Positions 20,842-31,258 of a DNA stretch of 64,000 nt are shown here, piece after piece; position 1 is the stretch's first letter; every line of letters begins with the position of its first letter. The position numbers were made by a program, and so were the translations under genes. The notes below the pieces were generated by a model. It saw only the letters and a list, made by a program, of their open reading frames with translations, did not search any database and was not told where the DNA came from. Location: assembly GCF_964656455.1 (NCBI RefSeq), contig NC_135721.1, positions 51,591,530 through 51,655,529 on the forward strand. The letters run 5' to 3'. Source of the stretch: Halichoerus grypus (lineage: Eukaryota > Chordata > Mammalia > Carnivora > Phocidae).

Positions 20842-21263
20842 TTTTTTAAAATTTAAATTCAATTAGCCAACATATAGTTGTACATCGTTAATTTCCGATG
20901 TAGAGTTCAGTAATTCATCAGTTGCATAGAACACCCAGTGCTCATCACATCAGGTGCCCTCCTTAATGCTCATCACCCAGTTACCCCATCCCCCTACGCA
21001 CCTCCCCTCCAGCAACCCTCAGTTTCTTTCCTATAGTTAAGAGTCTGTCATGGTTTGTCTCCCTCTCTGATTTCTTTCCATTCCATTTTCCCTCCCTTCC
21101 CCTATGATCCTCTGCGCTGTTTCTTATATTCCACATATGAGTGAAACCATATGATAATTGTCTTTCTCTGCTTGACTTATTTCACTCAGCATAATACCCT
21201 CCAGTTCCATCATGTCCATGTAAATGATAAGTGTTCATCCTTTCTGACGGCTGAGTAATATTC

Positions 21264-21301
<38 letters not shown>

Positions 21302-21432
21302 CACATCTTCTTTATCCATTCATCTGTCGATGGACATCTCTGCTCTTTCCATAGTTTGACTATTGTGGACGTTGCTGCTATAAACATTGGGGTGTATGTG
21401 CCTCTTTGGAGCATTACATTTTTACCTTTGGC
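20842..21432 (-). mobile_element. Young 5'-truncated L1, 3' end
   Basis: The minus strand reads ORF2p end motifs (PSTDEWIKKM) then the 3'UTR and poly(A). The perfect 15-bp TSD GAAACCACTACTCTT is at 20827-20841 and 21433-21447. Its 3'UTR lacks the second GC-rich block of the 792-1498 copy, so it belongs to another subfamily. A (GT)n expansion sits inside ORF2. Confidence 0.95.
21266..21299. repeat. (GT)n microsatellite inside L1 ORF2
   Basis: About 17 GT units replace the short TATATATA run found at the same ORF2 position in the 792-1498 and 24828-25247 copies. Confidence 0.95.
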
Positions 21433-21615
21433 GAAACCACTACTCTTGAATTGAGCCCACGTTAGCCTGCTGGATGGTGAGAGACATGTGGCTAAGTCAC
21501 CCCACAGCCCCAGCTGACACAGAACCAACTACTAATTATATTCATGATAATTTTTATATGACCACAAAATGTTTTGCTGCAGTTACAAATAAATTATTAA
21601 TAATGGGGAGAGGAG

Positions 21616-22798
21616 TAATGATGGTGGTGGTGACAGTAAGACGTCACGTCAGGCCTTTTGGCAGTACTTGGATTTTTTTCCCCTATTGGAATGTATTCGT
21701 TTTTGGTTTTTCTAAGTATAAAGGAAATGTAACATTTTGTACTCAGATGCTGAGCCTCGGCATATGGTTTACAAGATGTATTTCCATTTGAGTATCTTAT
21801 CTAACCATCCTTATTTAAAAAGGTCAAATTTCAAAATCATAACGTTAAACGTTACTTTGACTGTCTACACCTTTCTTCTGTTTTTCCTTTTCTCCTTCCA
21901 CTCCTCCCGGGTGCTCACTTCCCTGCCTAAATCCAGCCACCACCTCGCGTGTGGCTGTTAGACAATGCGTCGGGACGTCTTTGGAACTGCTCCCTCGAAC
22001 TTTTTGTAGTTCTCCTTGTACGTGGTACATGCACAGCATGTACTGAAAGTTCAATACCTCTCCGAAAGATACATTTTTCTTGGTAGTGACTGATGCCCTG
22101 GCTTTGAAAGCCTCCAAGCTGCAGTCCGGACACTTTGTTCCCAGCACCTCAACCCTGCACCGTTTTTCCTCTCTCCATTTTTAGTAGAGTCATGTTCGTG
22201 GCCAACTGGTAAGCCTGTAGTTGTTTGTGTATGGCTGTCCTCTAACTCTTCACAGATGGTTTTCCACATCTTTGGTCCTTAGCTCCCTTCTCGGGGTGAG
22301 CAGAGTAAAGAGTCCTGGACCCTTGTGCCTGCAGACCAAAGTTTAGTCCCACTGTGGCCATCAATTTCCTGTGCAACTCTATGAAATGAAGATGAACTTT
22401 GGACCCCCTGACCCTCCACCACCCCCCGTTCTCACTGCCAGTTCAAGTCTCAGCCAAGAACTTCACACCCTCCTCTTCACTCACAATGTATATCTTAGAC
22501 ATATCTCATTTTGGAGGGTCTTCCCCACCCCCACCCCATCCCCAGCATCTTTCCCTTAATTCATTAGCCCTTTCAGATATCAGCACAGTATATTTTCCAG
22601 ACTTTGTTGTTTAGCATTTTCCCCTTCCTTCCTCTCCTTATCCTCTTATTTCCTTCTGAAGGATGCTGATTCCTTCACTCAACATTTCGAGTCATAAAAA
22701 CAAATCTAGTTTCTATCTTTTCTTTCCACTCCTAATTGAAATTACAACTCAAAACCACCCCTTGCTGAGCATTTGTAGTTTACATTACAGTGTTGAGA
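21616..22798. other. low-copy sequence, no gene recognised
   Basis: Nothing confident. A minus-strand stretch at about 21930-22270 has three overlapping frames of 68-100 codons. One carries a Cys pair (KCPDC) but no recognised family, and no frame is clearly preferred. Confidence 0.45.
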
Positions 22799-22799
22799 A

Positions 22800-22925
22800 G
22801 CAGGGATAAAGCTCGATATGGCAGAAAGAGCATGAGTCCTAGAGCGACAAGGACTAGAGTTGATTCCAATATGACCACTTACTCTCTTGACCTCCTTGGG
22901 CTTCAGGTCCTTCAATGTGCAGACC
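22800..22925 (+). repeat. MIR SINE
   Basis: GGCAGAAAGAGCATGAGTCC, GGACTAGAGTTGATTCCAAT and GACCACTTACTCTCTTGACC follow the MIR core order. Confidence 0.7.
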
Positions 22926-23620
22926 TTCCTCAACTTATGGTAGGGTTATGTCCCAATAAAACCCATCATAAATTGAAAATATCCTAGGTCGAAATGCATT
23001 TAATACATGTAACCTACTCAACGACATAGCTTAGCCTAACTTAAACGTGCTCAGAACCCTTACATTAGTCTACAGTTGGGCAAAATTATCCAACACAAAG
23101 CCTATTTAAAGTATTGAATATCTCATGAAATTTATTGAATACTGTACTGAAAGTGAAACACAGGATGGTTGTGTGGGTACAGAATGGTGGCAAGTGTGTG
23201 GGTTGTTGACCCTTGTGATTGTGTAGCTGATTGGGAGCTGTGTCTTGCTGCTACGGCCCAGTGTCCTGAGAGAGGACCTTACTGCCTATCACCAGTCCAG
23301 GAAAAGATCCAAATTCGAAATTCAGTAGGGTTTCTACTGACTATGTACTACTTTTGCACCATGGTAAAATTGAAAAATAAAAATATCGTTCCTTGAGGGG
23401 CACCTGGGTGGCTCTGTCGGTTAAGCCTCTGCCTTCAGCTCGGGTCATGATCTCAGGGTCTTGAGGTCGAGTCCCACATCCAGCTTCCTGCTCAGCGGGG
23501 AGTCTGCTTCTCCCTCTCCCTCTGCCCCTCCCCTCTACTCAGGCGTTCTCTGTCTCAAATAAATAAATTAAAAAAAAATTGGTCATGAACCATCATAAGT
23601 CTGGGACCATCTGTATGATG
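22926..23620 (-). mobile_element. Tigger-like DNA transposon with SINE insertion
   Basis: The left end (AACTTATGGTAGGGTTATGT) and right end (ATCATAAGTCTGGGACCATC) are related as inverted repeats. The interior (GCATTTAATACATGTAACCT, AAATTTATTGAATACTGTAC, GACCCTTGTGATTGTGTAGC) matches a non-autonomous Tigger-class element. A SINE occupies 23397-23578. Confidence 0.65.
23397..23578 (+). mobile_element. Can-SINE
   Basis: Plus copy, GAGGGGCACCTGGGTGGCTC head to AAATAAATAAATTAAAAAAA tail, inside the Tigger-like element. The TSD is not clear. Confidence 0.92.
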
Positions 23621-24323
23621 GGCAATAAATAGTCATGCTTGCCCATTGCCCAGTCCTGTCCTGCCCTACCTGATCTCAGTTTGTCCCTAGGATCCATCCT
23701 CTCTACAGGTGACACCCCAGCTCCCAGGCCCTCTGGTACTCCTTCTCCTCTCCCACTAACTGCACCTCATGGCTTACTCCACTCGAGCCTGTCCTCTTAG
23801 CGAACCAGGGCTCTCTGTGGAGCAACAGTGGGGAGAGGCAGGTGGAAGGCAGCTGTGAAGGAGATGGATGGGGGAGGTGAAGGGTAGCTCTTCAGCTCCA
23901 AAACATTCAGTGTGAAGTGGCTCCTGGCGGGGGGGGAAAGTGTCTGGTCCTCAAGCCCCCTTGTATTCACTGTTTCCCTGGGGGACACTTTGAATGCTCT
24001 CAGAGATAGGATTGCTGGTTAGCTGGAGATTAATCTAACAGGGTGAGGTGAGTCATGCTTTCATTCCATTGTCTGAGAGGCCAGTGGCCACTCACAAGAG
24101 GATGCCAGCTCTCCTGGGATGGTTTCTTCTTAACTTCGTGGCTTCCATCCAATCAACAGGGAGAGCACTCGGGTGTTATTTTATTTCACACTCATGGTGC
24201 TGCTCTGTGCTGTTTACACTTTCCACAACTTTCTTCTCTCCCCCACCTCCAAAAATAGCAAATGACATTGCTTGCCCAGATTTTCCACCTGAGTTTGTTT
24301 TTCATTTTGAGAGAACTCAGCAT

Positions 24324-24347
24324 GGTGCTGAGTGCTGCCTCAGCACC
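24324..24347. promoter_or_regulatory. 9-bp inverted repeat, MAF-half-site-like
   Basis: GGTGCTGAG and CTCAGCACC are perfect inverted arms separated by TGCTGC. Each contains TGCTGA, the half-site recognised by large and small MAF proteins, but the spacing differs from a classical MARE. Function is inferred from sequence only. Confidence 0.35.
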
Positions 24348-24377
24348 AACTAAATACTGGTATTTAACCCCAGGACA

Positions 24378-24390
24378 AAGTCAAAGGTCA
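24378..24390 (+). promoter_or_regulatory. DR1-type nuclear receptor motif
   Basis: AAGTCAAAGGTCA differs at one base from the DR1 consensus AGGTCAAAGGTCA bound by HNF4, RXR/PPAR and COUP-TF. Such motifs occur by chance every several tens of kb, so binding is only a possibility. Confidence 0.4.
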
Positions 24391-24827
24391 TACATTTCTG
24401 CTATGCAGCTGCAAGGCTGTTTTTATTCTTGGCATGAGAAAAAAGGATATTGTTTGTGATGTGAGAATTATATATGGGAATATCTTGGATGTGCGTGGAT
24501 TTTTGCATTAAATATGTTCCTGAAATTTAATGTGTACATAGATTTATCTTGCAGCAAAGTTAAGCTTACCCAGTATGGCTGGTAAATAGGGTTTCCATGA
24601 TAATCAAGTATCTTAAGAGAAGGAAACCCACCTTCTATAGGACACATATGTAACCTGGTGTCTCCAGGCTACATTAGCCAGAGGATTCAAATGGGGGTCA
24701 CAGGACCAGTGATAACTCTCTGGCAGGGTCAGCTTTGTGGTCGGGCAGCCTATGCAGTTGCATAGCCTCCATACTCAGGCCCTATGCTTATAACTCCCTG
24801 CTGTGGCTGTCATGTCATGAAATCCTT

Positions 24828-25247
24828 TTTTTTTTTTTTTTTAATTAGTTTCAGAGGTAGAATTTAGTAATTCATCAGTTGCATATAACACCCAGTTCTC
24901 CTTCCATCAAGTGCCCTCCTTAATGCCCATCACCCAGTTACCCCATCCCCCCACCCACCTCCCCTCCAGCAACCCTGTTTGTTTCTTAGAGTTCAGTGTC
25001 TCTTATGGCTTGCCTCCCTCTCAACGTTCATCTTATTTTATTTTTCCTTTCCTTCCCCGATGTTCATCTGTTTTGTTTCTTAAATTCCACATTCGAGTGA
25101 AATCATATGGTATTTGTCTTTCTCTGACTGACCTATTTTGCTTAGCATCATAGCCTCTAGTTCCATCCATGTCATTGCAAATGGCAAGATTTCTTTCTTT
25201 TTGATGGCTGAGTATGATTCCATTGTATATATATACCACATCTTCTT
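24828..25247 (-). mobile_element. 5'-truncated L1, 3' end
   Basis: T tail, then the reverse complement of a carnivore L1 3'UTR (TAATTCATCAGTTGCATATA, CACCCAGTTACCCCATCCCC) and the ORF2 end. A 13-bp TSD, TCATGAAATCCTT / TCATGAAATTCTT, is at 24815-24827 and 25248-25260 with one mismatch. It is somewhat older than the copy at 792-1498. Confidence 0.93.
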
Positions 25248-25260
25248 TCATGAAATTCTT

Positions 25261-26154
25261 AATGTAAAAACAAGGGGCCCACATTTTCATTTTGCCCTGG
25301 GCCTTGCAAATTAGGGAGCCAATCCTGTTCCCTGGCTCTGCTTCCATCTACTTTTGCTCCCTGTTGCTACAACCCCTTCTTAAAACCAACCCGAATTCTG
25401 TCTAGTAGCTCCCTGGGTTGGGGGTTTCACAGATTTGATGAAATCACCTGGTCACCTGCTTTGTGCCCCTGCATTTCCTTCCTCTCCTGTCCCCACAGAT
25501 AGACACCGTGGCTGCGATGTGTGGCAGCTCGTGGTGAGCTACAGGCAGGGTGCCCGTGTCCTCTGGAGTCCCCAGAGGGCTGACATCATGCTGCATGTCC
25601 CTGCAGGAGTGCTCTCAGCTCTCTTTGTGATCCATCTTAAATCTTGCCCTGGAGTCCATCTGCTTGTGCCCCAAACACTTCACAGAGCTTAGCAAGAAAA
25701 CAGCTTCTCTGATGTCTGCTTGTGGCTCTCTTGCAGGCCCTAGATAGGACCAGTTACCTCCCCAGTCTCCCTGCCACTGCCTCTCCTCCGAAGCTTTCCT
25801 TCTCCTCCAGCTATGTTCTGCCCTCTACCCCAGAGCTTTATCGTCAGCCCTTTGACTCTGGCTCCTATTTTCCTTTGAAGTCCTCACTAAACATGGGTGA
25901 GCACTTTTCAAAGAACAGGTCCATTTACCAACTCTGTGCTTCTCAGAACACCATTTCTGGTGTATATTAATAAGCACAACAACAAAGAGGGGGGGTTTCC
26001 TAGGCAAATGAATTTGTGAAACACTACAAATTAGATGTAACTAATCACTATTAAGTATGTTGAAAGTTTAGGGAAGAAACTACTTATTTAACCCAGTGTT
26101 TCCTAAATTAATTTGGACATTCAACCTGTCCCCCATCCCTCTCTCTCTCTCTCT

Positions 26155-26190
<36 letters not shown>

Positions 26191-26514
26191 TAAGGTAGCT
26201 TTCTGCAGACACTGTTCTTGGGTGATGCTAACTTAGAATATAATACATTGATGTAAACCAATTCTGAATATAATTTAATCTTTCTCTGAGGACTTATAAA
26301 GTTCTAGCATTTATCTTTTGATCTGTGGACAAACAGAAATTAAGCATACTTTGAATCACATTTAAATTCACTAAAGACATTTAGCCTTATACAACTCGGC
26401 ACATGGTAGATACTCAGCAGACACTTATTGCATTACTGAATTTGAAGAAAATTTTGGGGTCTCAGCTTCTTATACTTGGAGGATTATTTGGTCCTAAGTT
26501 GGCTTCTATGATCA
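25261..26514. other. low-copy sequence, no gene recognised
   Basis: No exon recognised; an 85-codon plus frame (25435-25692) has no domain. A (CT)n(CA)n microsatellite lies at 26138-26188. Confidence 0.5.
26138..26188. repeat. Compound (CT)n(CA)n microsatellite
   Basis: About 9 CT units then about 16 CA units. Confidence 0.95.
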
Positions 26515-26815
26515 CTTAATAAATATTCAGTATTTTTTATGCCAGGCACTTGGCCAAGCACTAAGGTGTAAAGAACAGGCTCCTCCTCCAAAAGAACTCC
26601 TAGTAGAAACAAGCAATAGACAAATAATTGCAATACAATATGATACTGTTATAAGAGATATATACTAAGTGTTATGGGAGTACAGAGAGGAAGTAACACT
26701 GAGTTGGGTCTCAAAGAATGAGCAGTTTATTAGGATGAGAAGATATGGGGAAAGGGAATTCTAAGCTAAGGGCACAGAATGTATAAATGCTTAGAGGCCT
26801 AAAGCACTAAATTTT
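26515..26815 (-). repeat. L2 3'-end, antisense
   Basis: TTAATAAATATTCAGTATTT, TATGCCAGGCACTTGGCCAA, GGCTCCTCCTCCAAAAGAAC and AAGGGCACAGAATGTATAAA are in the reverse-complement order of the L2 3' end. Confidence 0.6.
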
Positions 26816-26907
26816 TCTGAGACATTTCTAGATCTAAATTCCTTGACTTTATAAACGTTGTAGTAAATTGCATAATGCAAATTATCATGCCCAAATTTAT
26901 ATTTTTA

Positions 26908-27115
26908 TTTATTTTTTAAAAGATTTTATTTATTTATTTGTCAGAGAGAGAGAGAGTGAGAGCACAAGCAGGGGGAGTGGCAGGCAGAGGGGCAGAGGGA
27001 GAAGCAGCCTCCCCGCTGAGCAGGGAGCCCGATGCGGGGCTCGATCCCAGGACCCTGGGACCATGACCTGAGCTGAAGGCAGATGCTTAACGGACTGAGC
27101 CACCCAGGTTTCCCG
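26908..27115 (-). mobile_element. Can-SINE
   Basis: Complete antisense copy with the perfect 16-bp TSD CAAATTTATATTTTTA at 26892-26907 and 27116-27131. An 81-base plus-strand SINE frame here translates the body antisense and is not a gene. Confidence 0.97.
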
Positions 27116-27131
27116 CAAATTTATATTTTTA

Positions 27132-28379
27132 AATTCAGAGTTCTATATATCAAATCTCCTTATAGTGGTTCCATCTGAGATAAGAGTCTGGGCTTTTCTT
27201 AAGAAAAATAAGTTACTAGATAGTAACTAATCCCATTTCTCTTCAAGGTGTACAGATGCGGAGAAGCCAGGCACAGCGGCCAGGCAGCTCTGGCCCTACT
27301 CTCTGTTCCCATTCTGCTCACTCCTGTCCTTCTTGTGTGAGGTCTGGACAGCTCAGGAGGGTTACTCCAGACCCTCCACACCAGGCCTTTCCAGGTTGTA
27401 CTCTACAGCTCTCTGGATCTCAGTGGCAGCTTCCAGGGACTGGTGGCTGGTTCTGATCAAATAGCTTATAGTTGCGTGCGTGTGTGTGTGTGCACGTGCG
27501 TGTGTGTGTGTGTGTAAAATTACTGAGGTTTCTCATATTTTAAGTTTGAGCCTATACTTTTTATTCTGGTTCCCTTTTCTCTTCTGTCTCCAGAATAAAC
27601 TCTCATCTTTATCTTGTGGTGGGTCATCTGTTTTTCAGTGCAAAGACTATCCCAGGAAGTGGTAGGTCTCCTGGGCAGAGTATTTGTAAAAATTTGTATT
27701 TCTGTTACCCACATAAGGCAAACAAGCAAACAAACAAAAACAAAAAAAAACCTTGCCATATTAAAAGGCAAGAAAAACTGCTGCCACATCCTCCATCCCC
27801 AACATTCATAGGTACATACGATTTACCATTATTGTTATTATCTGTTACTCTGGGATGTTTGTGCCCAACAAGATCCAGGATAATTGTGAGTTGCTTTGTT
27901 TGTTTTATAAGCAATACTAAAGCACTATCAACTAAAACATGGTGCTTAATAAAGCAACCAGTGATGTCCTGATATATGCGCATCTGAAGTCAAGGCCTCA
28001 TGTTACCCAGGAGAGGTGACTCATTAGGTGGGTAAAGCTTTTGCAGGAGTTATTTTTAAATGAACTCCTCAGCATGCATTGCCACCTCAAAAAGAGCAGG
28101 GTTTTAAGGGGATGGACTGAAAAAAAAAAGGCTTAATTTAGATGCCTGAGAGAATTGTTTGAAAAATATAGGACATTTGCTCAGGCTAGAGTGTCCCAAG
28201 GAAAAGGGTATTGGAACTGGACAAACAGCGCAGGGCTTCTAAACAGGTGGGAGAGAGAAATTGAGGGCAAATTTCAAGGGGTGCCTGAATTTTATCTCAG
28301 CAGACCATGCTCCGTGTTACAATGCTTTAAATTTTTATTTCGATTAAATGTATCTAACATTCAAGTAACAAACCCTGTG
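27132..28379. other. low-copy sequence with a GT microsatellite
   Basis: No gene recognised. A (GT)n/(GC)(GT) tract occupies 27475-27515. Frames of up to 118 codons near 27616-27972 are low-complexity at the start and lack a domain. Confidence 0.5.
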
Positions 28380-28940
28380 CTTGATTCCCACACTGGAGTA
28401 CTACACAGCTGTAAAAACAAAGGAGGACTATAGGGAGCAATCCTGGGAATACACAGTTAGTGAAAACAAAGCAAGGTAGAAAAAAGTATCTAGAGAGGGC
28501 TCCTGTTTTATCTAAGGAGGGAGTATTCAATCTATGAAAGCATTTGCTTATTTTTTTTAAGTGAAAGAATAAACCATAAAACTTGGTTTTTAAAAAAGAT
28601 TATCAGGGATGCCTGGGTGGCTCAGTCGGTTAAGCATCTGCCTTTCACTCAAGTCATGATCCTGGAGTCCCGGGATCGAGTCCTGCATCGGGTTCCTGCT
28701 CAGCGGGGAGCCTATTTCTCCCTCTGCCTGCCACTCCCCGGGCTTGTGCTCACTCTATCTCTCTCTCTGTCAAATGCATATATAAAATCTTTAAAAAAAT
28801 AAAAATAAAAAAGATCATCTATGTGGGAGAGGAGGAACAGGTGAAGAAGCCTGGGGTAGAAGACACACTCCTCTGAATGCAGCTGGGATTGTAGATTTGA
28901 CTTTAGACACTTGTAAATATTTTACATAATTATATATATA
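28380..28940 (+). repeat. L1ME-like 3' end
   Basis: CTGGAGTACTACACAGCTGT, AGAAAAAAGTATCTAGAGAG and, after a SINE, GGGATTGTAGATTTGACTTT with ACTTGTAAATATTTTACATA follow the L1ME 3' terminus in order. Confidence 0.65.
28606..28806 (+). mobile_element. Can-SINE
   Basis: GGGATGCCTGGGTGGCTCAG head, A-rich tail. The TSD AAAAAAGATTATC / AAAAAAGATCATC is at 28592-28604 and 28807-28819 with one mismatch. Confidence 0.95.
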
Positions 28941-28947
28941 TATATAT

Positions 28948-28981
28948 TTTTTTAAAAGATTTTATTTATTTATTTGACAGA
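28948..28981 (-). mobile_element. Can-SINE tail-only fragment
   Basis: Only the antisense tail and first body bases (AAGATTTTATTTATTTATTT, GACAG) are present, joined to unrelated sequence. It is either an extreme 5' truncation at insertion or a deletion. The next ~80 bases (29000-29060) resemble another L1 3' end. Confidence 0.6.
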
Positions 28982-29073
28982 CACAAATTGATAATTGTAG
29001 AAACATAGTGATGTATTCATGATATTATTCTTTCTACTTTTTAATATTTGATTTTCCTTAATAAAAAGGCTTT

Positions 29074-29076
<3 letters not shown>

Positions 29077-29110
<34 letters not shown>

Positions 29111-29291
29111 AGATTTTATTTATTTGCGAGAGAGAGAATGAGAGACAGAGAGCATGAGAGGGAGGAGGGTCAGAGGGAGAAGCAGACTCCCTGCTGAGCA
29201 GGGAGCCCGATGCGGGACTCGATCCCAGGACTCCAGGATCATGACCTGAGCCGAAGGCAGTCGCTTAACCAACTGAGCCACCCAGGCGCCC
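29077..29291 (-). mobile_element. Can-SINE, cluster member 1
   Basis: Long (TTTA)n tail then full body and head. The perfect 15-bp TSD TAAAAAGGCTTTTTA is at 29062-29076 and 29292-29306. Confidence 0.97.
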
Positions 29292-29322
29292 TAAAAAGGC
29301 TTTTTAAAGTGCACTCTATGGG

Positions 29323-29515
29323 GTGCCTGGGTGGCTCAGTTGGTTAAGCATCTGCCTTCGGCTCAGGTCATGATCCCAGGGTCCTGAGATTGAGTCTTGC
29401 GTCGGGCTCCCTGCTCAGTGGAGAGCCTGCTTCTCCCTCTGCCTCTGCCTGCCACTCCCCCTGCTTGTGCTCTCTCTCCCTCTACCAAATAAATAAAATC
29501 TTAAAAAATATATAA
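29323..29515 (+). mobile_element. Can-SINE, cluster member 2
   Basis: GGGGTGCCTGGGTGGCTCAG head to AAATAAATAAAATCTTAAAA tail. TSD not evident. Confidence 0.95.
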
Positions 29516-29533
29516 AATGTAAACCACCCTTTT

Positions 29534-29722
29534 TTAAAAAAAAAGATTTTATTTATTTATTTATTTGGGGGTGGGGGAAAGAGGAAGAGGGAGAGAGAAT
29601 CTCCAGGAGACTCTGTGCTGAGTGCAGAGCCCCACTCAGGGCTCCATCTCACAACCCTGAGATCACAACCTGAGCCAAAATCAAGAGCCAGATGCTTAAC
29701 TGACTGAACCACCCAGGCACCC
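29534..29722 (-). mobile_element. Can-SINE, cluster member 3 (older)
   Basis: Older AAAATCAAGAGCCAGATGCT head variant, with a G-rich stretch (GGGGGTGGGGGAAAG) after the tail. No clear TSD. Confidence 0.93.
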
Positions 29723-29821
29723 CTGTACCAGCCTTCTAATATGAGTCAAGCAGAGCCAGGAGTGGGGGATGCCTCTTTGCATGTACCTAGAAAGAGCAAT
29801 GGATCAAAAATCAGGATATCA

Positions 29822-29998
29822 GGGTATCCGGGTGGCTCAGTCAGTTAATCAGCTGCCTTTGGCTCGGGTCATGATCCCGGAGTCCTGGGATTGAGCCCCA
29901 CATCGGGCTCCCTACTCAGGGGGGAGCCTGCTTCTCCCTCTGTCCCTCCCCCTGTTCGTGTTCTTTCTCTCTCTCAAATAAATGAATAAGATTTTTAA
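29822..29998 (+). mobile_element. Can-SINE, cluster member 4
   Basis: Head GGGTATCCGGGTGGCTCAG, tail AAATAAATGAATAAGA. The 16-bp TSD AAAAATCAGGATATCA / AAAAATCAGGAAATCA, with one mismatch, is at 29806-29821 and about 29999-30014. Confidence 0.95.
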
Positions 29999-30173
29999 AA
30001 AAATCAGGAAATCATAGACTTCAGGGAGACTCTATTCCTTTTTCCAAGGCTTGAACCACTTCTACAGTGCCCCTAAAGGTTGTTGCCCACTTTCTGCAGG
30101 GTTACCCTCAACCCATTCCCCTGTGACAGCTTTCAAAGTTCTTTCTTATATATTTTATTCATTCACTCATTTT

Positions 30174-30213
30174 TCTATCTATCATCTATCTATCTATCTA
30201 TCTATCTATCTAT
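30174..30213. repeat. (TCTA)n microsatellite
   Basis: About eight uninterrupted TCTA units plus degenerate flanks, a typical polymorphic tetranucleotide STR. Confidence 0.95.
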
Positions 30214-30289
30214 TTCCTTATTCTCTATTTACTTATTTTCTTATATTGAGCAGAAATCTGTCTCCCTATATCTTTCTTTTACCCATAAA

Positions 30290-30605
30290 TTCTAGGCCTA
30301 GACCTTCCTCACACAATAGTCCCTCAAATATTTGAAAACAAGCATTCACCTGTTCCTCCCACCCTAACCCCATACGCAGGGCCTTTGAGCTCCAGCCCTA
30401 ATTCTGTCCACTGTTCCACAGACCCATGACTTTGGTCCCCTGCCATCCTGGCGGCTCTGCCCTGATCTCAGAACACTTTGACTTATAAGTTATGTGTTCT
30501 GGAATGAAGTGATCTGGGTGTGGCTTGACAATTGGAGAGAACAACAGGGCTATCGCCTCCCTTGTTCCAGTTACGCATTTCTTGTTCCTATGGGCTGGAG
30601 CCTGG
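30290..30605 (-). repeat. L3/CR1 LINE relic, 3' part
   Basis: CCATCCTGGCGGCTCTGCCC, GATCTGGGTGTGGCTTGACA and AACAGGGCTATCGCCTCCCT are the reverse complement of the CR1/L3 RT C-terminal and downstream region (encoding a VQRRATRMV-type segment in the consensus). L3 ceased activity before placental mammals radiated. It is probably the same element as 31700-32345. Confidence 0.65.
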
Positions 30606-30738
30606 GTACACAAAGTTCCAAGGGCTGAGTGTTAAATTTTCAAGAATTCTTTGAGCTAATTGTTAAACGCAGCCATAATTAAAAGTTAAATTACATAAAC
30701 TTACAATAACATATATTTTATTAAAAATAAAGGTAATA

Positions 30739-31248
30739 AATTTAAGAAACAAAACAGATGAACAGGGATGCCTGGGTGGCTCATTTGGCTAAGCGTCTGC
30801 CTTTGGCTCAGGTCATGATCCCAGAGTCCTAGGATCGAGTCCCACATAGGGCTCCCTGCTCAGTAGGGAGTCTGCTTCTCCCTCTGCTTGTGGCTCTCTC
30901 TCTCTCTGACAAATAAATAAATAAAATCTTTAAAAAAGTTAAAAAAACCCCAGTTGAACATAGGGAGAGGGAAGGAAAGATAAAATAAGATAAAAACCGA
31001 GAGAGAGAGGCAAACCCTAAGAGACTCTTAACTGCAGAGAACAAACTGAGGGTTGCTGGAGGGGATGGGGGTGGGGGGATGGGCTAAATGGGTGATAGGC
31101 ATTAAGGAGGGTGCTTGTTGTGTTGAGCACTGGGTATTATACGTAAGTGATGAATCATTAAATTCCATTCCTGAAACCAATACTACCTTATATGTTAACT
31201 AACTTGAATTTAAATAAAAACTTTGAAAAACAAAAGGAAAAAACCAAC
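30739..31248 (+). mobile_element. Young 5'-truncated L1, 3' end, with SINE inside
   Basis: Sense L1 terminus (TTAAGAAACAAAACAGATGA ... GAGACTCTTAACTGCAGAGA ... ATTAAGGAGGGTGCTTGTTG, A tail) flanked by the 10-bp TSD AAAGGTAATA at 30729-30738 and 31249-31258. A SINE entered it afterwards. Confidence 0.93.
30768..30953 (+). mobile_element. Can-SINE inside L1
   Basis: GGATGCCTGGGTGGCTCATT head to AAATAAATAAATAAAATCTT tail. CAGATGAACA / CAGTTGAACA flank it, a probable 10-bp TSD with one mismatch. Its CTTGTGGCTCTC body is shorter than usual. Confidence 0.93.
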
Positions 31249-31258
31249 AAAGGTAATA

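Larger units (their letters stand above)
20640..21615 (+). repeat. Ancient LTR-like repeat, split by an L1
   Basis: CAGAGGTGGAGTTTATTTCT, TTGGACCACTGACTTAGGAT, then after the L1 CACGTTAGCCTGCTGGATGG and AGCCCCAGCTGACACAGAAC match a dispersed mammalian repeat whose family name I am unsure of. The same family appears at 40750-41212. Confidence 0.5.
23621..24814. other. low-copy sequence with candidate regulatory motifs
   Basis: The longest stretch in the left half without a recognisable repeat. It holds TGAGTCA (AP-1 type, 24048-24054), an MAF-type palindrome and a DR1 nuclear-receptor motif within 70 bp. No exon is recognised. Confidence 0.5.

Noticed and set aside
21845..22269. Minus-strand frames of 68-100 codons with a KCPDC motif
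   Set aside because: Three overlapping frames compete, none has a recognised family, and there is no splice or polyadenylation context. I could not exclude a decayed retrocopy, so no gene is called.
27616..27972. 118-codon plus-strand frame
   Set aside because: It begins in AAAC-rich low complexity, has no domain, and overlaps an equally long minus frame.
29062..30014. Regularly spaced repeats that might suggest a CRISPR-like array
   Set aside because: The units are ~190-bp SINEs on alternating strands with TSDs; this is a eukaryotic genome and there is no short direct-repeat/spacer pattern.
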